Assembly: GCF_014805625.2 (NCBI RefSeq)
Contig: NW_023998605.1
Coordinates: 645,597 to 709,596 of the forward strand
From: Glossina fuscipes
Lineage: Eukaryota > Arthropoda > Insecta > Diptera > Glossinidae
Reading direction: 5' to 3'
DNA length: 64,000 bases
The translations under genes were made by a program, and so were the position numbers. How positions within the stretch are numbered: the stretch's first letter is position 1; every line of letters starts with the position of its first letter. The notes beneath the pieces are model-generated. The model was not told the DNA's origin. It worked only from the letters and a program-made list of their open reading frames with translations, and did not search any database. Of this stretch, positions 34,961-47,719 are shown one piece after another.

Positions 34961-37046
34961 GTAAGCGATTTCAGAAGTAGTTAAGTTTGGCTTAGAATAT
35001 TGGCTAAGAAGTTAGAAACGGAATCACATTTTCTTAGTTGGAGAATGTTCCGTGAAATTTACCTTTTCTTACAACTAGGTAGGTGTTGGAAGCTCGTTAA
35101 AAAATATGGAGCATATATTCTGATTATAATGATTACGTTTTACCATTAGGAAGGTTTTTGACGATGGAACATTTTCGCAACCTTAAGTTAATTTAGTGTT
35201 GAAAGCCCTTTAAAAATGTGGATTTTATTCTGATATGACAATTATGTATTTTCATTACAACGATTATGCCAGATTAATGACTGTAAGTAATGGCGTCTAG
35301 ACGCTCGGCAATACGTAATAAATAAATTTTTTATATACTTTTATCATTTTACTTTATCGATTTCAAATTTATGTTAAACTAAGAACAAATATTTAGTCCA
35401 TAAATGGTCTCAGACGGTTAAAAAGTTGCCACAAGTTTTCTGGTTTATTGAAAACCCGTCGTCTATTTATTACTTTACAGGTGCTTTCCTATCCGCCCTA
35501 AGTTAAAAGAATTAATTTAAAAGTGCACAAAACTTATAACTATATGCGGCGTTAGATAAACATAGGTGGGTTTTAATATAGTACTTGCAATTGCATCTGC
35601 TACCGCAGCTAAATGAATTTTAAAAAATTGGGATGCGATCATGTTAACACGTTTAATAGTGGTAGTTAAGTAGATATGATATTTCCTACAAAAAGCATTA
35701 TTTGTTATTTTAGCGAAATACATATATTATTAGGGGATTTTTGTTACTCGTTTCTAAGTTTTACAAAAGTTTAACAAACTTACTCCCCTTACGTTATCAA
35801 ATAATTAACTTTTAATAAGAACCTATTTATCTAGCGTATGCCCTGATTCTATCAAATATATGGAATTCTAAATTACTATGATTAAAAAGTATCATCGTAA
35901 GTCAAAAAATGGCTTCGAAGCAACTCCGGTTAGCGAGCTGCCAAACATTTATCATTCTCATGCCAAAGGCCATAACTTCTTCTTTCTTAATGCATAAGTA
36001 AGACAAGAATATTTACATTTTGAGAAGACTATGACATATTTGTGTATCTGAAAGGTGAAGACAAAACATATACGTCCTTATCCTTCGGTAGTGTGTGCGA
36101 AAATATTGTTCGCTTTAGTTTTCGTAGCGTGCACGTGTGGACGTCCGTATAAATTGAATAATAAATACATACTCTAAAACAGGTGATGCTAAGAAATGCC
36201 GCTGTTCGTAGTTATACACAATTGTATGTAAACACATGCAATCAGCTGCCGCCAACCACTTTCAAAAAACAAAACATAACTCACGAGAATGTGCGTATAT
36301 GTTATCGCAACCCACGAAAAACCTTTATATGTATTGATACATCGTATGATAAATATAAATAGAAAGACACACATTTACGTACGTTGGTGCCAATACGACT
36401 AATATTTCATGAATGAATATGTATTTTTCCTATTTAATGACTATGGGGGGGTGCTGAGAGTGAAATAAATACTAAACCTCTATCTGAATCTTACATATAT
36501 TAACAAGTCAACTAACTTTCACTTTTAAGAGAATTTGCTTTTGCGGAGACTTAACACAAAATTGCATGCCATTTATTTTGTTACACTTGACAATGAATTT
36601 AAAGACTGAAGACATAGTTTGCTACTTTGGTTGCATGGTGATAATAAATATAGACTTAAAGTTGCTTTTTGTCAAAGCTCTTAACAACGTCAATTAAGTT
36701 TTTATAACAACTCAACTGAGAGAGACGTAAATGCGCAATTTTGTCTATACACTGGCACATGTAAACGCGCAGATTAGCATTTCGCTGTAATCTGTCCGTT
36801 AAAAGAGTTATACATTCGGTTTAGTAACACTTTAAACGTGGTTGAGTTTGGAGAGTAAAAATTTAGAGCGGTTTTCTAGAAAAAAGCCTTAAAAAATATC
36901 GTTGAAATCAATATTAGCAGAGTAGTGGTAATTCGCAACCAATTTAAATAATAAATTTGTTCATTGCATTAAAACAGTGTTGTCGTATTTGTGTTGCAAA
37001 AAAAAAAAATTTTTACGTATTGCTTTAATTTGGTTGTCTGTTTCGA
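34961..37046 (+). other. Intron / upstream region of ACC exon 1A
   Basis: Intronic for the 1B transcript and promoter-proximal for exon 1A. AT-rich, with no embedded gene or mobile element recognised. Confidence 0.5.
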
Positions 37047-37052
37047 ATGTGA
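37047..37052 (+). promoter_or_regulatory. Start-stop uORF (ATG TGA) abutting ACC ATG
   Basis: The sequence reads ATGTGAATG: a minimal upstream ORF of a start codon followed at once by a stop, directly adjoining and in frame with the ATG at 37053. It also shows that the ACC 1A frame cannot begin further upstream. Start-stop elements can hold scanning ribosomes at the site. Whether this one does is an inference. Confidence 0.5.
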
Positions 37053-37318
37053 ATGTTCTTAGCAGTGTCCATAATATTGTCCATTATGTTGAAGAGGCGT
37101 CCAAGTAAACGTTTTGTACTTGTAGAATCCCGTGAACAGCACGACGACACCTACAACATTATGAATACAATTAATAACAATAACAACAATATTAGTAGCT
37201 CATATGCAATAAGTACAGGAAATGCAGGAGAAAGTGTTGGAATTCCAACAACAACTGCTATGGATACGTCATTATACAATGGTGATCATACGTTATTACC
37301 AGGATCTGCAGCTATAAA
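37053..37318 (+). CDS. ACC: ACC alternative first exon 1A (hydrophobic leader)
   Basis: ATG 37053 gives MFLAVSIILSI then MLKRRPSKRF, a short hydrophobic stretch followed by a basic cluster. A second in-frame ATG at 37086 (-3 base A, better context than the -3 T of the first) would start after the hydrophobic part. The exon continues through a poly-Asn run and ends ...GSAAI plus AA at 37318, donor AAA|GTAAGA. The split codon is completed by G of the exon at 39899 to give Lys, then Pro-Ser-Met-Ser. Counting from ATG 37053 the AMPK-type serine is residue 93. As I recall, this is the number used for the phosphoserine in Drosophila ACC, which supports this start. The hydrophobic leader resembles in kind the mitochondrial anchor of vertebrate ACC2; that comparison is an inference. 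Confidence 0.85.
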
Positions 37319-37861
37319 GTAAGACCGACTCTGTGTCACTACTACGTATTATAGTTTCTAATCTCGTTTTTATAAATTGCTTTATTAACCGGTCACATAA
37401 AACGTAATCTATTTGTGTACGTGAAAAGTATTAGTTCATTCCATCTATTCTTGACGGTTTTTGTAATCTGCTTTTGGGGAAAAGTTTTACAACAAAAATA
37501 TCTTAGTTACGCCTCTATGTCTGTTTAAAAGCAATATTAATGCTCTCTTTGTTTAAATTTATTAGGCGTTATGGTTTATTTCCTTTCTTTCAAATACTTT
37601 TTTTTCACCATCTGTTGCATTGAACCTCTGCATTTTATCGATACAAAAAGTTATGAACGAAAAATTGAGTTGAAAGTCGAGCTACATAAGCTGATGACGG
37701 TGAATGCAATTAAACTTACACCAATAATTAACTTATCTCAAGGAACCTTTAGTGATATGCGAAAAAATGGGGTCAACTATTCGAAGTGTACAATACTCTT
37801 ACAGCGCATTTTTCCAAATCGGCATCCCTTAGAGGCGGAAATAATAAAACGCCTATGTTAA

Positions 37862-37970
37862 TCGTACGATTGAAGTTTATACGAATGGCTTTAAACAATC
37901 AGGTGGTGCCAAACTGTGTTTAGAAAATGTATATAACACACCACTCAATAAATATCTCATCTGATACATA
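37862..37970 (+). pseudogene. Possible non-LTR RNase H fragment
   Basis: In the reading from about 37860 the string NRTIEVYTNGFKQSGG resembles the first RNase H motif VYTDGSK-x-x-GG of non-LTR elements, with the catalytic Asp replaced by Asn. Only this short motif supports the call; it may be chance. Confidence 0.25.
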
Positions 37971-38494
37971 TGCGGCACTACTGTTGGCAGGCCCACTTGA
38001 TTTCTGGATAGTATCAATCTTCAAACCATACGTGTCCAAATTTCATGGCATTTACACTACTAATTTGCAAGAACTCTTTTAAACATAATGAGCTCAACAA
38101 AGAACGCGGTGAATATAATCTAAAGAACAATTAGTTCTTATTATATTTATATAATAAATTTTTATGCGCTACGCCACTGTGTAACTAGACCTTGCATGAC
38201 TTGCGGTACATAGACTCACGTTTTATTGTACTAATGGAGTCAGAATTATTTTTTGCCTGCTTGTCGAATGTCTGCCTACGTATTTTTGTGTTCCACCAAG
38301 TACTATCAATAGCACGGGTCCCATTGGAACATTTGCGACCGCCCTTATATCATACATATATTAAAACAGACGGTGTTGAAGGAACAGTAGCTTGACGACC
38401 TAAATTGAAGTGAAGAATTTGGATTGGATGGGCCAATTTTTTGAGTCTCTCCGACAACTAAACGTCCGTATGGAAAAATATTTTATAGTGAAAA

Positions 38495-38790
38495 TTAGTA
38501 TTAGACAGTATATAACACCTAACCCTATCAAATTGGAACCAAGCAAGTCTATTATTTGGATGCCAGTCTACAGAAAAATGCTTCATGAAAAATCTGGTCT
38601 ACTTTTTAATATTTTCAACAAAAATCTGCTCACAATAGCAATTTGACATAAAAAAATAACTGTAACAAATTCAGGTAGCATAGCTGTATTTTTTAGGTCC
38701 ACCGTTTATAAAAATTCTTATGATAAGTAAGCTCGTACATAGAGATGAAGTCGAGTTTCAATTTTTTAATACAAAAAAAAAAAAAAAACC
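38495..38790 (+). repeat. Dispersed repeat family, member 2
   Basis: Homologous in order to 32750-33105. The parts are CTTCATGAAAAATCTGGTCT (near 38580), TTTTTAGGTCCACCGTT, TCTTATGATAAGTAAGCTC, ACATAGAGATGAAGTCGAG, TTTCAATTTTTTAATAC and a 16-base A-run at 38773-38788. Both copies lie on the + strand, about 5.7 kb apart, on either side of the ACC N-terminal exons. Confidence 0.5.
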
Positions 38791-39898
38791 AAAGGAAATC
38801 AGAAAATTAAATATCCCAAATAAAGACCACGTTGTATCGTATTTTGGCCACGTTCGAATCCAAGAGTTCTGAAGAAAAATATGCCTGCACTTGAAAAAAG
38901 GGTATAATATTTTGTGTCTTATAACGAATTTCAATGAATAGCCAAAGTGATGTAGAGTGTAATGATATGCAACTTGACCGTAAAGACGTCAATTTCGAAG
39001 ACAGTAAAGAAAAAAAATAGGGCCGAAATGACGCTCAAAAAATATATACCTCTAACTTGATACCCTCAGATCATGTATTCTTGATTCGTTGAAATTTCTT
39101 CATATATATTGACATCGTAGGAGTCGACAATTGTAAGATAAAAACTTTAAACTATGTAAATGTAGTTTTCGATCAAATCTTCAGGTAAAAAGCCATCATT
39201 TGTTGGCAAATTCATTTGCCCAGAAAATATCGGCAAAACGTTGGCAGTTTCAATCTGTGTTTTTAAAAACATGTGAATTTCACTCAATTTTAAGTGTAAG
39301 TAGTCGAAAAAGGGAAATGTTTATTTTCTTTACATATTTCAAATGATTGCAAAGTGCATCTTTTCCAAGTCGAAATTCTTCGTTGCTAGAGCTCATCCTG
39401 CTCTCAGTGCTAGAATATTTTTTTGGTCCGAACAAGTAATAAAAATAAGAATAATACACAAAAGTTTGTTTTTGTTTCAACTAACATTTTGCGTTGAAAA
39501 TCTAGAGTTTTATGCTGTGTTTGATGAAAGCGGCACTGAAAGCGGCAATTGAAGAAAAATTCCACACAAGAGGGCAAAAATTCAGGAACCAATATGTTTA
39601 ATAAAGAAATCTTATAACGTTTAGAATATTCAATAAAATGTAAAAAAATTAAGTAATAATAATAGCGAACATAGAAGAAAAGTTATTGGGGATGTAGTTC
39701 TCACAGTCACTCAATCACCCATATTAACACCAAAAAAAGAAGAAAATATTAAACTTTTAAGGTGAAACAATACTCAATTAAAATAGAAATATATTATATG
39801 AACAATGACTACAAATTGGATTTAAAATAAAGGATCATATTTTACTAACTATATAATGTGTAACTATATATATTTTTCAACTCTATTGGATTTTTCAG

Positions 39899-42800
39899 GC
39901 CCAGTATGTCAAGGGGCGCCGGCCTCAGTCAAGATCGTTTGCTCGACCGTGATTTTCATATAGCTACACCTGAAGAATTTGTTAAGAAATTTGGTGGTAT
40001 ACGCGTTATAAATCGTATCCTAATAGCCAATAATGGCATTGCAGCAGTCAAGTGTATGCGTTCAATACGCCGTTGGTCATACGAAATGTTCAAAAATGAG
40101 AGGGCTATACGTTTTGTAGTCATGGTAACGCCGGAAGATTTGAAGGCGAACGCTGAGTACATAAAAATGGCCGATCATTACGTCCCTGTCCCTGGAGGAT
40201 CTAATAATAATAACTATGCAAATGTTGAGCTGATTGTTGACATAGCTTTGCGTACACAAGTTCAGGTTAACTAAAACATTATTATGCCAAATTAAACATT
40301 TCGCCACAGTTTTTCATTTTATTATTTTTAGGCTGTTTGGGCTGGCTGGGGTCACGCTTCAGAAAATCCGAAATTGCCTGAGTTATTGCATAAACAAAAT
40401 TTAGTTTTTTTAGGCCCACCAGAACGTGCCATGTGGGCCTTGGGCGATAAAGTAGCCTCTTCAATTGTAGCACAAACAGCTGACATTCCTACTTTGCCTT
40501 GGTCTGGATCCGAATTAAAAGCTCACTACAGTGGCAAAAAAATTAAAATATCCAGTGATTTGTTTGCACGCGGTTGTGTAAGTAATGCTGAACAAGGCCT
40601 GGCTGCCGCCCATAAAATTGGTAAAGTATTTTAATCCAAACTTAATGCTTTATATAATTTTCAATGTTTAATTTTTAGGATTTCCTGTCATGATTAAAGC
40701 TTCAGAAGGCGGAGGTGGCAAAGGTATACGTCGTGTGGATACGTCTGAGGACTTTCCTGCTCTCTTTCGGCAAGTTCAAGCCGAAGTACCCGGTTCACCT
40801 ATATTTGTAATGAAGTTGGCGCGTGGTGCTCGACATTTGGAAGTACAACTTTTGGCTGATCAGTACGGCAATGCTATCAGTTTATTCGGTCGCGATTGTT
40901 CAATCCAGCGACGCCATCAAAAGATTATTGAAGAAGCCCCTGCTATAGTCGCCAAACCGGAGGTTTTTGAAAACATGGAGAAGGCTGCAGTACGCTTAGC
41001 TAAAATGGTGGGGTATGTTAGCGCCGGTACAGTAGAATATCTCTACGACAGTGAAGGTCAATACTTTTTTCTTGAATTAAATCCTCGTCTGCAAGTCGAA
41101 CATCCATGTACAGAAATGGTGGCTGACGTTAATTTGCCCGCCTGCCAACTACAAATTGGTATGGGAATTCCTTTGTATCGGCTCAAGGATATACGTCTGC
41201 TTTATGGAGAATCCCCCTGGGGCACTTCTGTTATTGATTTCGAAAATCCTTCTCATAAACCAAGACCATCAGGCCACGTTATCGCTGCTCGTATAACTTC
41301 TGAAAATCCTGACGAGGGCTTTAAGCCGAGTTCAGGTACCGTGCAGGAACTGAATTTTCGCTCCAGTAAAAACGTATGGGGTTATTTTAGCGTGGCTGCT
41401 TCTGGAGGGTTGCATGAATTTGCAGACTCCCAATTTGGTCATTGCTTTTCATGGGGCGAAAATCGTCAACAGGCTCGCGAGAATTTGGTGATTGCGCTTA
41501 AAGAGCTTTCCATACGCGGTGATTTTCGTACTACTGTAGAATATTTAATCACTTTGTTGGAAACAAATAGCTTTCTAGACAATTCTATTGATACTGCCTG
41601 GTTAGATGCCTTAATAGCCGAGCGCGTGCAATCAGAAAAACCAGATATTCTGTTAGGCGTTATGTGCGGAGCTTTGCATATAGCAGATCGCCACATCACC
41701 GAGGCCTTTTCCAGTTTTCAAAATTCTTTGGAAAGAGGACAGATTCAAGCTGCCAACACTTTGACCAATGTTCTCGACGTAGAGCTAATTAATGACGGCA
41801 TACGCTATAAAGTGCAGGCCGCAAAAAGTGGTCTAAACTCTTACTTTTTACTCCTGAATAGTTCCTTTAAAGTGATTGAAGTCCATCGCCTCTCGGATGG
41901 AGGTCTGCTACTCTCGCTCGATGGCGCCTCTTACACTACTTACATGAAAGAAGAGGTGGATCGTTATCGCATAGTTATTGGGAACCAAACATGTGTTTTT
42001 GAAAAAGAAAATGATCCCTCTCTGCTACGTAGTCCTTCAGCTGGTAAAATTATTAATCTTTTGGTAGAAGATGGGGCCCATGTCAATAAAGGTCAGGCTT
42101 ACGCTGAAATTGAAGTTATGAAAATGGTAATGACTCTCACTTCGCAAGAATGTGGTACTGTCTCCTTCCTAAGACGAGCGGGGGCTGTAGTAGAGGCTGG
42201 TTCTTTATTGGGCCATCTAGAATTAGATGATCCTTCTTTGGTTACGAAAGCTCAACCCTATAGAGGTCAATTTCTACAGCCTGAAAATACTCCTGTGCCT
42301 GAAAAGCTCAATCATATTCATAACACTTACAAAGCGATATTGGAAAATACTTTGGCCGGTTATTGTTTACCCGAACCATATAATGCCCAACGTTTAAGAG
42401 ATGTTATAGAAAAGTTCATGCAGAGTTTACGTGACCCCTCATTACCTCTTTTGGAGTTGCAGGAAGTAATAGCTTCCATTTCTGGACGTATTCCTATTTC
42501 AGTGGAGAAGAAGATACGTAAATTGATGACCCTCTACGAACGTAATATAACCAGTGTTTTGGCTCAATTTCCCTCGCAGCAGATAGCCAGTGTTATTGAT
42601 TCTCACGCCGCTACCTTGCAGAAACGTGCAGATCGCGATGTGTTCTTCCTCACCACACAAAGTATAGTTCAGTTGGTACAAAGATATCGAAACGGCACAC
42701 GAGGGCGTATGAAAGCCGCTGTTCATGAATTGTTGCGTCAATATTATGATGTGGAGTCACAGTTCCAACACGGCCATTACGATAAATGTGTGGGCTTAAT

Positions 42801-45800
42801 TCGTGAAAGAAACAAAGATGACATGCAAACTGTTGTCAACACGATATTTTCACATTCTCAGGTAGCAAAAAAAAATCTTTTAGTAACTCTGCTCATTGAT
42901 CATTTGTGGTCTAATGAGCCTGGGTTGACAGACGAATTAGCTAATACTCTCAGTGAGCTCACTTCCCTCAACCGCGCTGAACATTCACGAGTTGCTTTAC
43001 GTTCACGACAAGTATTAATTGCTGCCCATCAGCCAGCTTACGAATTGAGACACAATCAAATGGAATCTATTTTCTTATCTGCTGTGGATATGTATGGCCA
43101 CGACTTTCATCCTGAGAATTTGCAACGTCTTATTTTATCGGAGACTTCTATCTTTGATATACTTCATGATTTTTTTTACCATTCCAATCGAGCCGTTTGC
43201 AACGCCGCCTTAGAGGTGTACGTAAGGCGGGCGTATACTTCTTATGAGCTCACTTGTTTGCAACATTTGGAATTATCCGGTGGCTTACCATTAGTACATT
43301 TCCAATTTCTGTTACCAACCGCTCATCCTAATAGACTATTCCTGCGCATGGCTCAAGAAGGCTCCGATCAACCGTCCGACAGTTCCCCTACATCATTTAT
43401 TCGAACGGGCTGTATGTCGGCCTTTGATTCTTTTGAACATTTCGAAATTAATTCTGACGAGATTTTGGATTTGCTAGAAGATTTGGCGTCGCCTGCTATG
43501 GTTAATGCCAAGGTTTTGGAAGCAGTTGAAGCAGTCGACTCAATCTCTGATGGGCGTTTAAGCACATCTATAAATGTGTCTTTGTCGGACCCTATAACGC
43601 GAGCTAACGCTGCTGAAGAAGCTAAGTCCACTGAACCCATACACATAATCAGTGTCGCTGTGCGAGAGACGGGAGACATGGATGACATGCAAATGTCGCA
43701 AATTTTTGGTAACTACTGTAAAGCGCATCTCGATGAATTATACCAAAGACGTATACGACGTATAACTTTTGCAGCCTTGAAAAAGTGAGTTTTGTGTTAG
43801 TCTCTTTAAGAGAGGCTTGGAAGAGAAAAGATTTTTGGAAGTTTTGATTTGTTTTTGCTCTATTCTTAGGCGCCAATTTCCGAAATTTTTTACCTATCGA
43901 GCTCGGGATAATTTCGAAGAGGATCGCATTTATCGTCACCTAGAACCAGCATGTGCATTCCAGTTGGAATTGAATCGCATGAAAACTTATGAACTCGAAG
44001 CGCTACCCACTGCCAATCAGAAAATGCATTTGTATCTTGGCAAAGCCAAGGTATCCAAAGGCCAGGAAGTCACGGACTACCGATTCTTTATACGATCAAT
44101 TATACGACATTCAGATTTAATAACCAAAGAGGCTTCATTCGAGTACCTACAAAATGAGGGTGAACGCGTTTTATTGGAGGCTATGGACGAATTGGAAGTA
44201 GCTTTTTCTCACCCTCATGCCAAGCGTACTGATTGTAATCATATATTTTTGAATTTTGTACCAACTGTTATTATGGATCCGACCAAAATCAAAGAATCAG
44301 TTACGAAAATGATTATGCGTTATGGACCACGTTTGTTGAAATTACGTGTTCTGCAAGCCGAACTGAAAATGGTCATACGTCAGTCAACCCAGTCACCCAC
44401 GCAAGCAGTGCGTCTTTGCATAGCAAACGATTCCGGTTATTTCTTGGATATATCTATGTACACCGAGGTCACTGACGCCGATACTGGTGTGGTAGGTATT
44501 CGCAGAGAGAAAAGATATAATTGAGAAAATTTGACTTTTTCGTTTTGTAGATTAAATTTAAGGCTTATGGTGAAGAGCAGGGGTCTTTACATGGCCTGCC
44601 TATTTCAACTCCTTATGTCACTAAAGATTTTTTACAGCAGAAACGATTCCAAGCTCAAAGTAATGGTACTACTTACGTGTACGACATACCCGACATGTTT
44701 CGTCAAATGACAGAACGCCATTGGAAGCAGTTCTCTAAAGCACGGCCCACTGTCGATGTGCGTATACCAGAGAAGGTGTTGTTGGAATGTGTGGAACTTG
44801 TTCTCGATGGTGATAGTCTAATTGAAATGAAACGTTTACCGGGTGAGAACACGGTGGCTATGGTAGCCTGGCGTATAGTCTTGGCTACACCAGAATATCC
44901 CGAAGGCCGTGAGATTATTATGATAGCCAACGATTTGACGTATTTCATAGGTTCTTTCGGCATACAGGAAGATATTCTTTTTCACAGAGCGTCAGAGCTG
45001 GCAAGAGCCAGAAAGGTGCCTAGAGTAAGTAAAAAACTGGGCAATGGGAGATAGGACATATTCATTTCGTGATGTTTGTATTTTGTGGTATTTATATTAA
45101 TTTACAGATATATATTTCGGCTAACAGTGGAGCCCGCATTGGTTTAGCAGAAGAAGTAAAATCTTTGTTCAGAGTGGCTTGGGAAGATCCTGAAGAACCA
45201 GATAAGGGTTTTAAATATCTATATCTTTCCACAGAGGATTATGCAAAGGTGGCAAACCAAAATTCCATACGAGCTATACTCATCGAAGATGAAGGCGAAC
45301 CACGTTATAAAATCACTGATATCATTGGTAAAGACGATAGTTTAGGGGTAGAAAATCTACGTTATGCTGGCCTTATAGCTGGAGAAACTTCTAAAGCTTA
45401 CGAAGATATTGTTACCATTTCAATGGTAACTTGTCGTGCGATTGGTATTGGTGCGTACGTTGTCCGTTTGAGCCAACGCGTGATACAGATAGAAAACTCT
45501 CATATTATTCTAACGGGATATGCGGCTCTCAACAAGTTGCTTGGTCGAAAAGTGTATGCTTCGAATAATCAATTAGGTGGTGTCCAAATTATGTATAATA
45601 ACGGTGTATCGCATAAGACAGAACCTTATGATTTAGAGGGTGTTTATACTATTCTGGATTGGTTATCATATATGCCGGCATACATTGGATGTGGTTTGCC
45701 AATCGTTCAGCCTAATGACCGTATAGATCGACCTGTAGATTTTATACCTACCAAGTCGCCTTATGATCCGCGTTGGATGTTGGGTGGAAGAATTAATCCG

Positions 45801-47719
45801 GGTAAATAAGGCTTTTATGATAATACAAACGGAAACATTTATTGATAAATGATTCCTTTACAGCAAATTCTAATGAGTGGGAAAATGGTTTCTTTGATCG
45901 CAATAGTTGGAGTGAAATTATGGCACCTTGGGCTAAAACTGTAGTCACTGGTCGAGCACGATTGGGCGGCATACCCTGTGGGGTAATTGCGGTCGAAACT
46001 CGCACTGTTGAACTTGAAATGCCTGCTGATCCGGCCAATCTAGATTCGGAAGCTAAAGTCAGTAAACCGATCATATAGTATTCTGTAGCTGTTTTTTGAT
46101 TGTTGATGATTTCAGACCTTACAACAAGCTGGCCAAGTATGGTATCCAGATTCTTCTTTTAAAACTGCTCAGGCCATTAAAGATTTCAATCGTGAAGGTT
46201 TGCCTTTAATCATCTTTGCCAATTGGCGTGGTTTCTCTGGTGGCATGAAAGATATGTATGAACAAATTGTTAAATTTGGAGCCTATATCGTAGACGGTTT
46301 AAGGGAATATAACAAGCCAGTTTTAATTTATTTGCCGCCAAATTCTGAATTGCGAGGCGGGGCTTGGGCTGTCTTGGACCCTCTTATTAATCCACGTTAT
46401 ATGGAATCTTATGCAGATCCAGAGGCTAGAGGGGGTGTTTTAGAGCCCGAGGGCATTGTAGAGATTAAATTTAAGGAGAAAGATTTAATCAAAACAATAC
46501 ATCGCTTAGATCCTACCACAATAACGGTAGGCGTTTGTGCTTTTTTCTAATCGAAGAAATATTTAAACTTTTGTGTGTTAACTTAGTTGAAAAAAGAAAT
46601 GGACGAATTGTTGACCAAGGGCGACAAAGCGAAAGTCGTTTTGCTAGAGAATAGGATTAAAGAACGAATTGCCGCTTTGATGCATGTCTATCACACAGTA
46701 GCCGTACACTTTGCTGATTTACATGATACTCCAGAACGGATGATGGAAAAAGACTGCATCAGTGGAATTGTGCCTTGGCGGGAATCACGTCTTTGGATAT
46801 ATTGGCGTTTGCGACGTCTCATATTAGAAGACTCGTATATTAAGAAGATTCTCAAAACCCAGGAAAATCTTTCAGTGGGTCAAGCTAAACAAATGTTGCG
46901 ACGTTGGTTAGTAGAAGATAAAGGAGCTTCGGAGGTAAGTATGGGAACTCTTAAAAAGAGTTTTTCTTATAAATTTTTTATATCAATTTTTTATAGTCCT
47001 ATATCTGGGATAAAAACGAAGATATGGTTCATTGGTATCTGGAACAAGAAAAATCCGACTCCGTAGTCCTGCGTAATATAAATGCAGTGCGTAAAGATGC
47101 TATTATTTCATCAATAACCAAAATGTTAGAGGTAAGTGCGAAGATAAAGTGTAGTTTTCTATCCGAATTTAAAGATATTGGTAAAGAGGCGGAGTAAGCG
47201 TAACCTACTTTTCAAAGTTTTCATGATTAACGAAATTTCTTCATTCATTGGATGCGAAATAACCGTAAACATGGGCTATTGTAACGACCTATTTTTGTGC
47301 ATAATGTTCCTTTTTAGCATCGCTTCTTTTTACATCGTCGTTCCCTTGGTATTCTGTCATTCTCATTTTCATCTTCCTTATCTCTCCATCCAATCCGTAT
47401 ACTGTTCCTTCATATTTATAACTTCTACATGAATATCTGCCCTTTTTCTCAGAGATAGTGTTGCAGAAGCTTCGCAATACAGTAGATCAATAATTAGTTA
47501 TAGTGCTATTCGTAAGAAATGAACTGACTAATGAGAGAAAACTGTGTATTTATTTTTTTATCTCTACAGGATTATCCTGAAGTTACTTTAGATACTGTAG
47601 TCGCCTTGTGTCAAGGCCTTACCTCAGTCAACCGTGGTGTTGTTGTACGCACCTTAACACAAATGCAATTAAATGAGGAAACTTCAGCAGCCTCCAGTAC
47701 AAATGCAACTCAAGGATGA
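39899..47719 (+). CDS. ACC: Acetyl-CoA carboxylase, core exons 2-12
   Basis: Cytosolic multidomain enzyme that carboxylates acetyl-CoA to malonyl-CoA, the committed step of fatty-acid synthesis. Coding exons: 39899-40265, 40332-40620, 40679-43784, 43870-44491, 44551-45024, 45108-45801, 45864-46057, 46116-46526, 46587-46934, 46997-47131, 47570-47719 (stop TGA 47717-47719). All introns are GT-AG and every phase joins. Joined to exon 1A it gives about 2351 residues, close to animal ACC1. Residue numbers are for that form. Ser93 lies in [10 protein letters not shown]. Biotin carboxylase has the ATP-grasp loop [11 protein letters not shown] (from 317) and [11 protein letters not shown] (from 440). 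The biotin carrier has EVMKMVM, Lys789 (codon 42121-42123). A long central region follows. Carboxyltransferase runs from about 1590, with [15 protein letters not shown] and [12 protein letters not shown]. No stop or frameshift interrupts it, so the gene looks intact. Confidence 0.97.

Larger units (their letters stand above)
37319..39898 (+). other. ACC intron with repeat and transposon traces
   Basis: The intron separates both N-terminal modules from the ACC core. It contains an open frame at 37571-37861 with no recognised motif, a possible RNase H trace (37862-37970), a dispersed repeat (38495-38790) and otherwise AT-rich sequence. The 3' splice site is TGGATTTTTCAG at 39898. Confidence 0.7.

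Noticed and set aside
37636..37643. Second TATCGATA motif as a promoter
   Set aside because: It lies inside the intron after exon 1A with no coding or transcription start evidence nearby.
38850..38870. GTTCGAATCC-like string resembling a tRNA T-arm
   Set aside because: No A box, acceptor stem or cloverleaf could be built around it.
41466..43688. Minus-strand frames opposite the large ACC exon
   Set aside because: Antisense shadows of a highly conserved coding exon.
43785..43869. Reading ACC as ending at the TGA at 43786
   Set aside because: A GTGAGT donor at 43785 and an AG acceptor at 43869 remove it and restore the ACC reading in phase. The following exons are conserved ACC sequence.
44492..44524. 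Alternative ACC end [12 protein letters not shown] after 44491
   Set aside because: This is intron read-through. GTAGGT at 44492 is the donor and the family sequence continues at 44551 with IKFKAYGE.
47178..47432. 84-codon plus-strand frame within the last ACC intron
   Set aside because: Hydrophobic low-complexity reading with no motif, inside an intron whose flanking exons join in frame. Probably chance.
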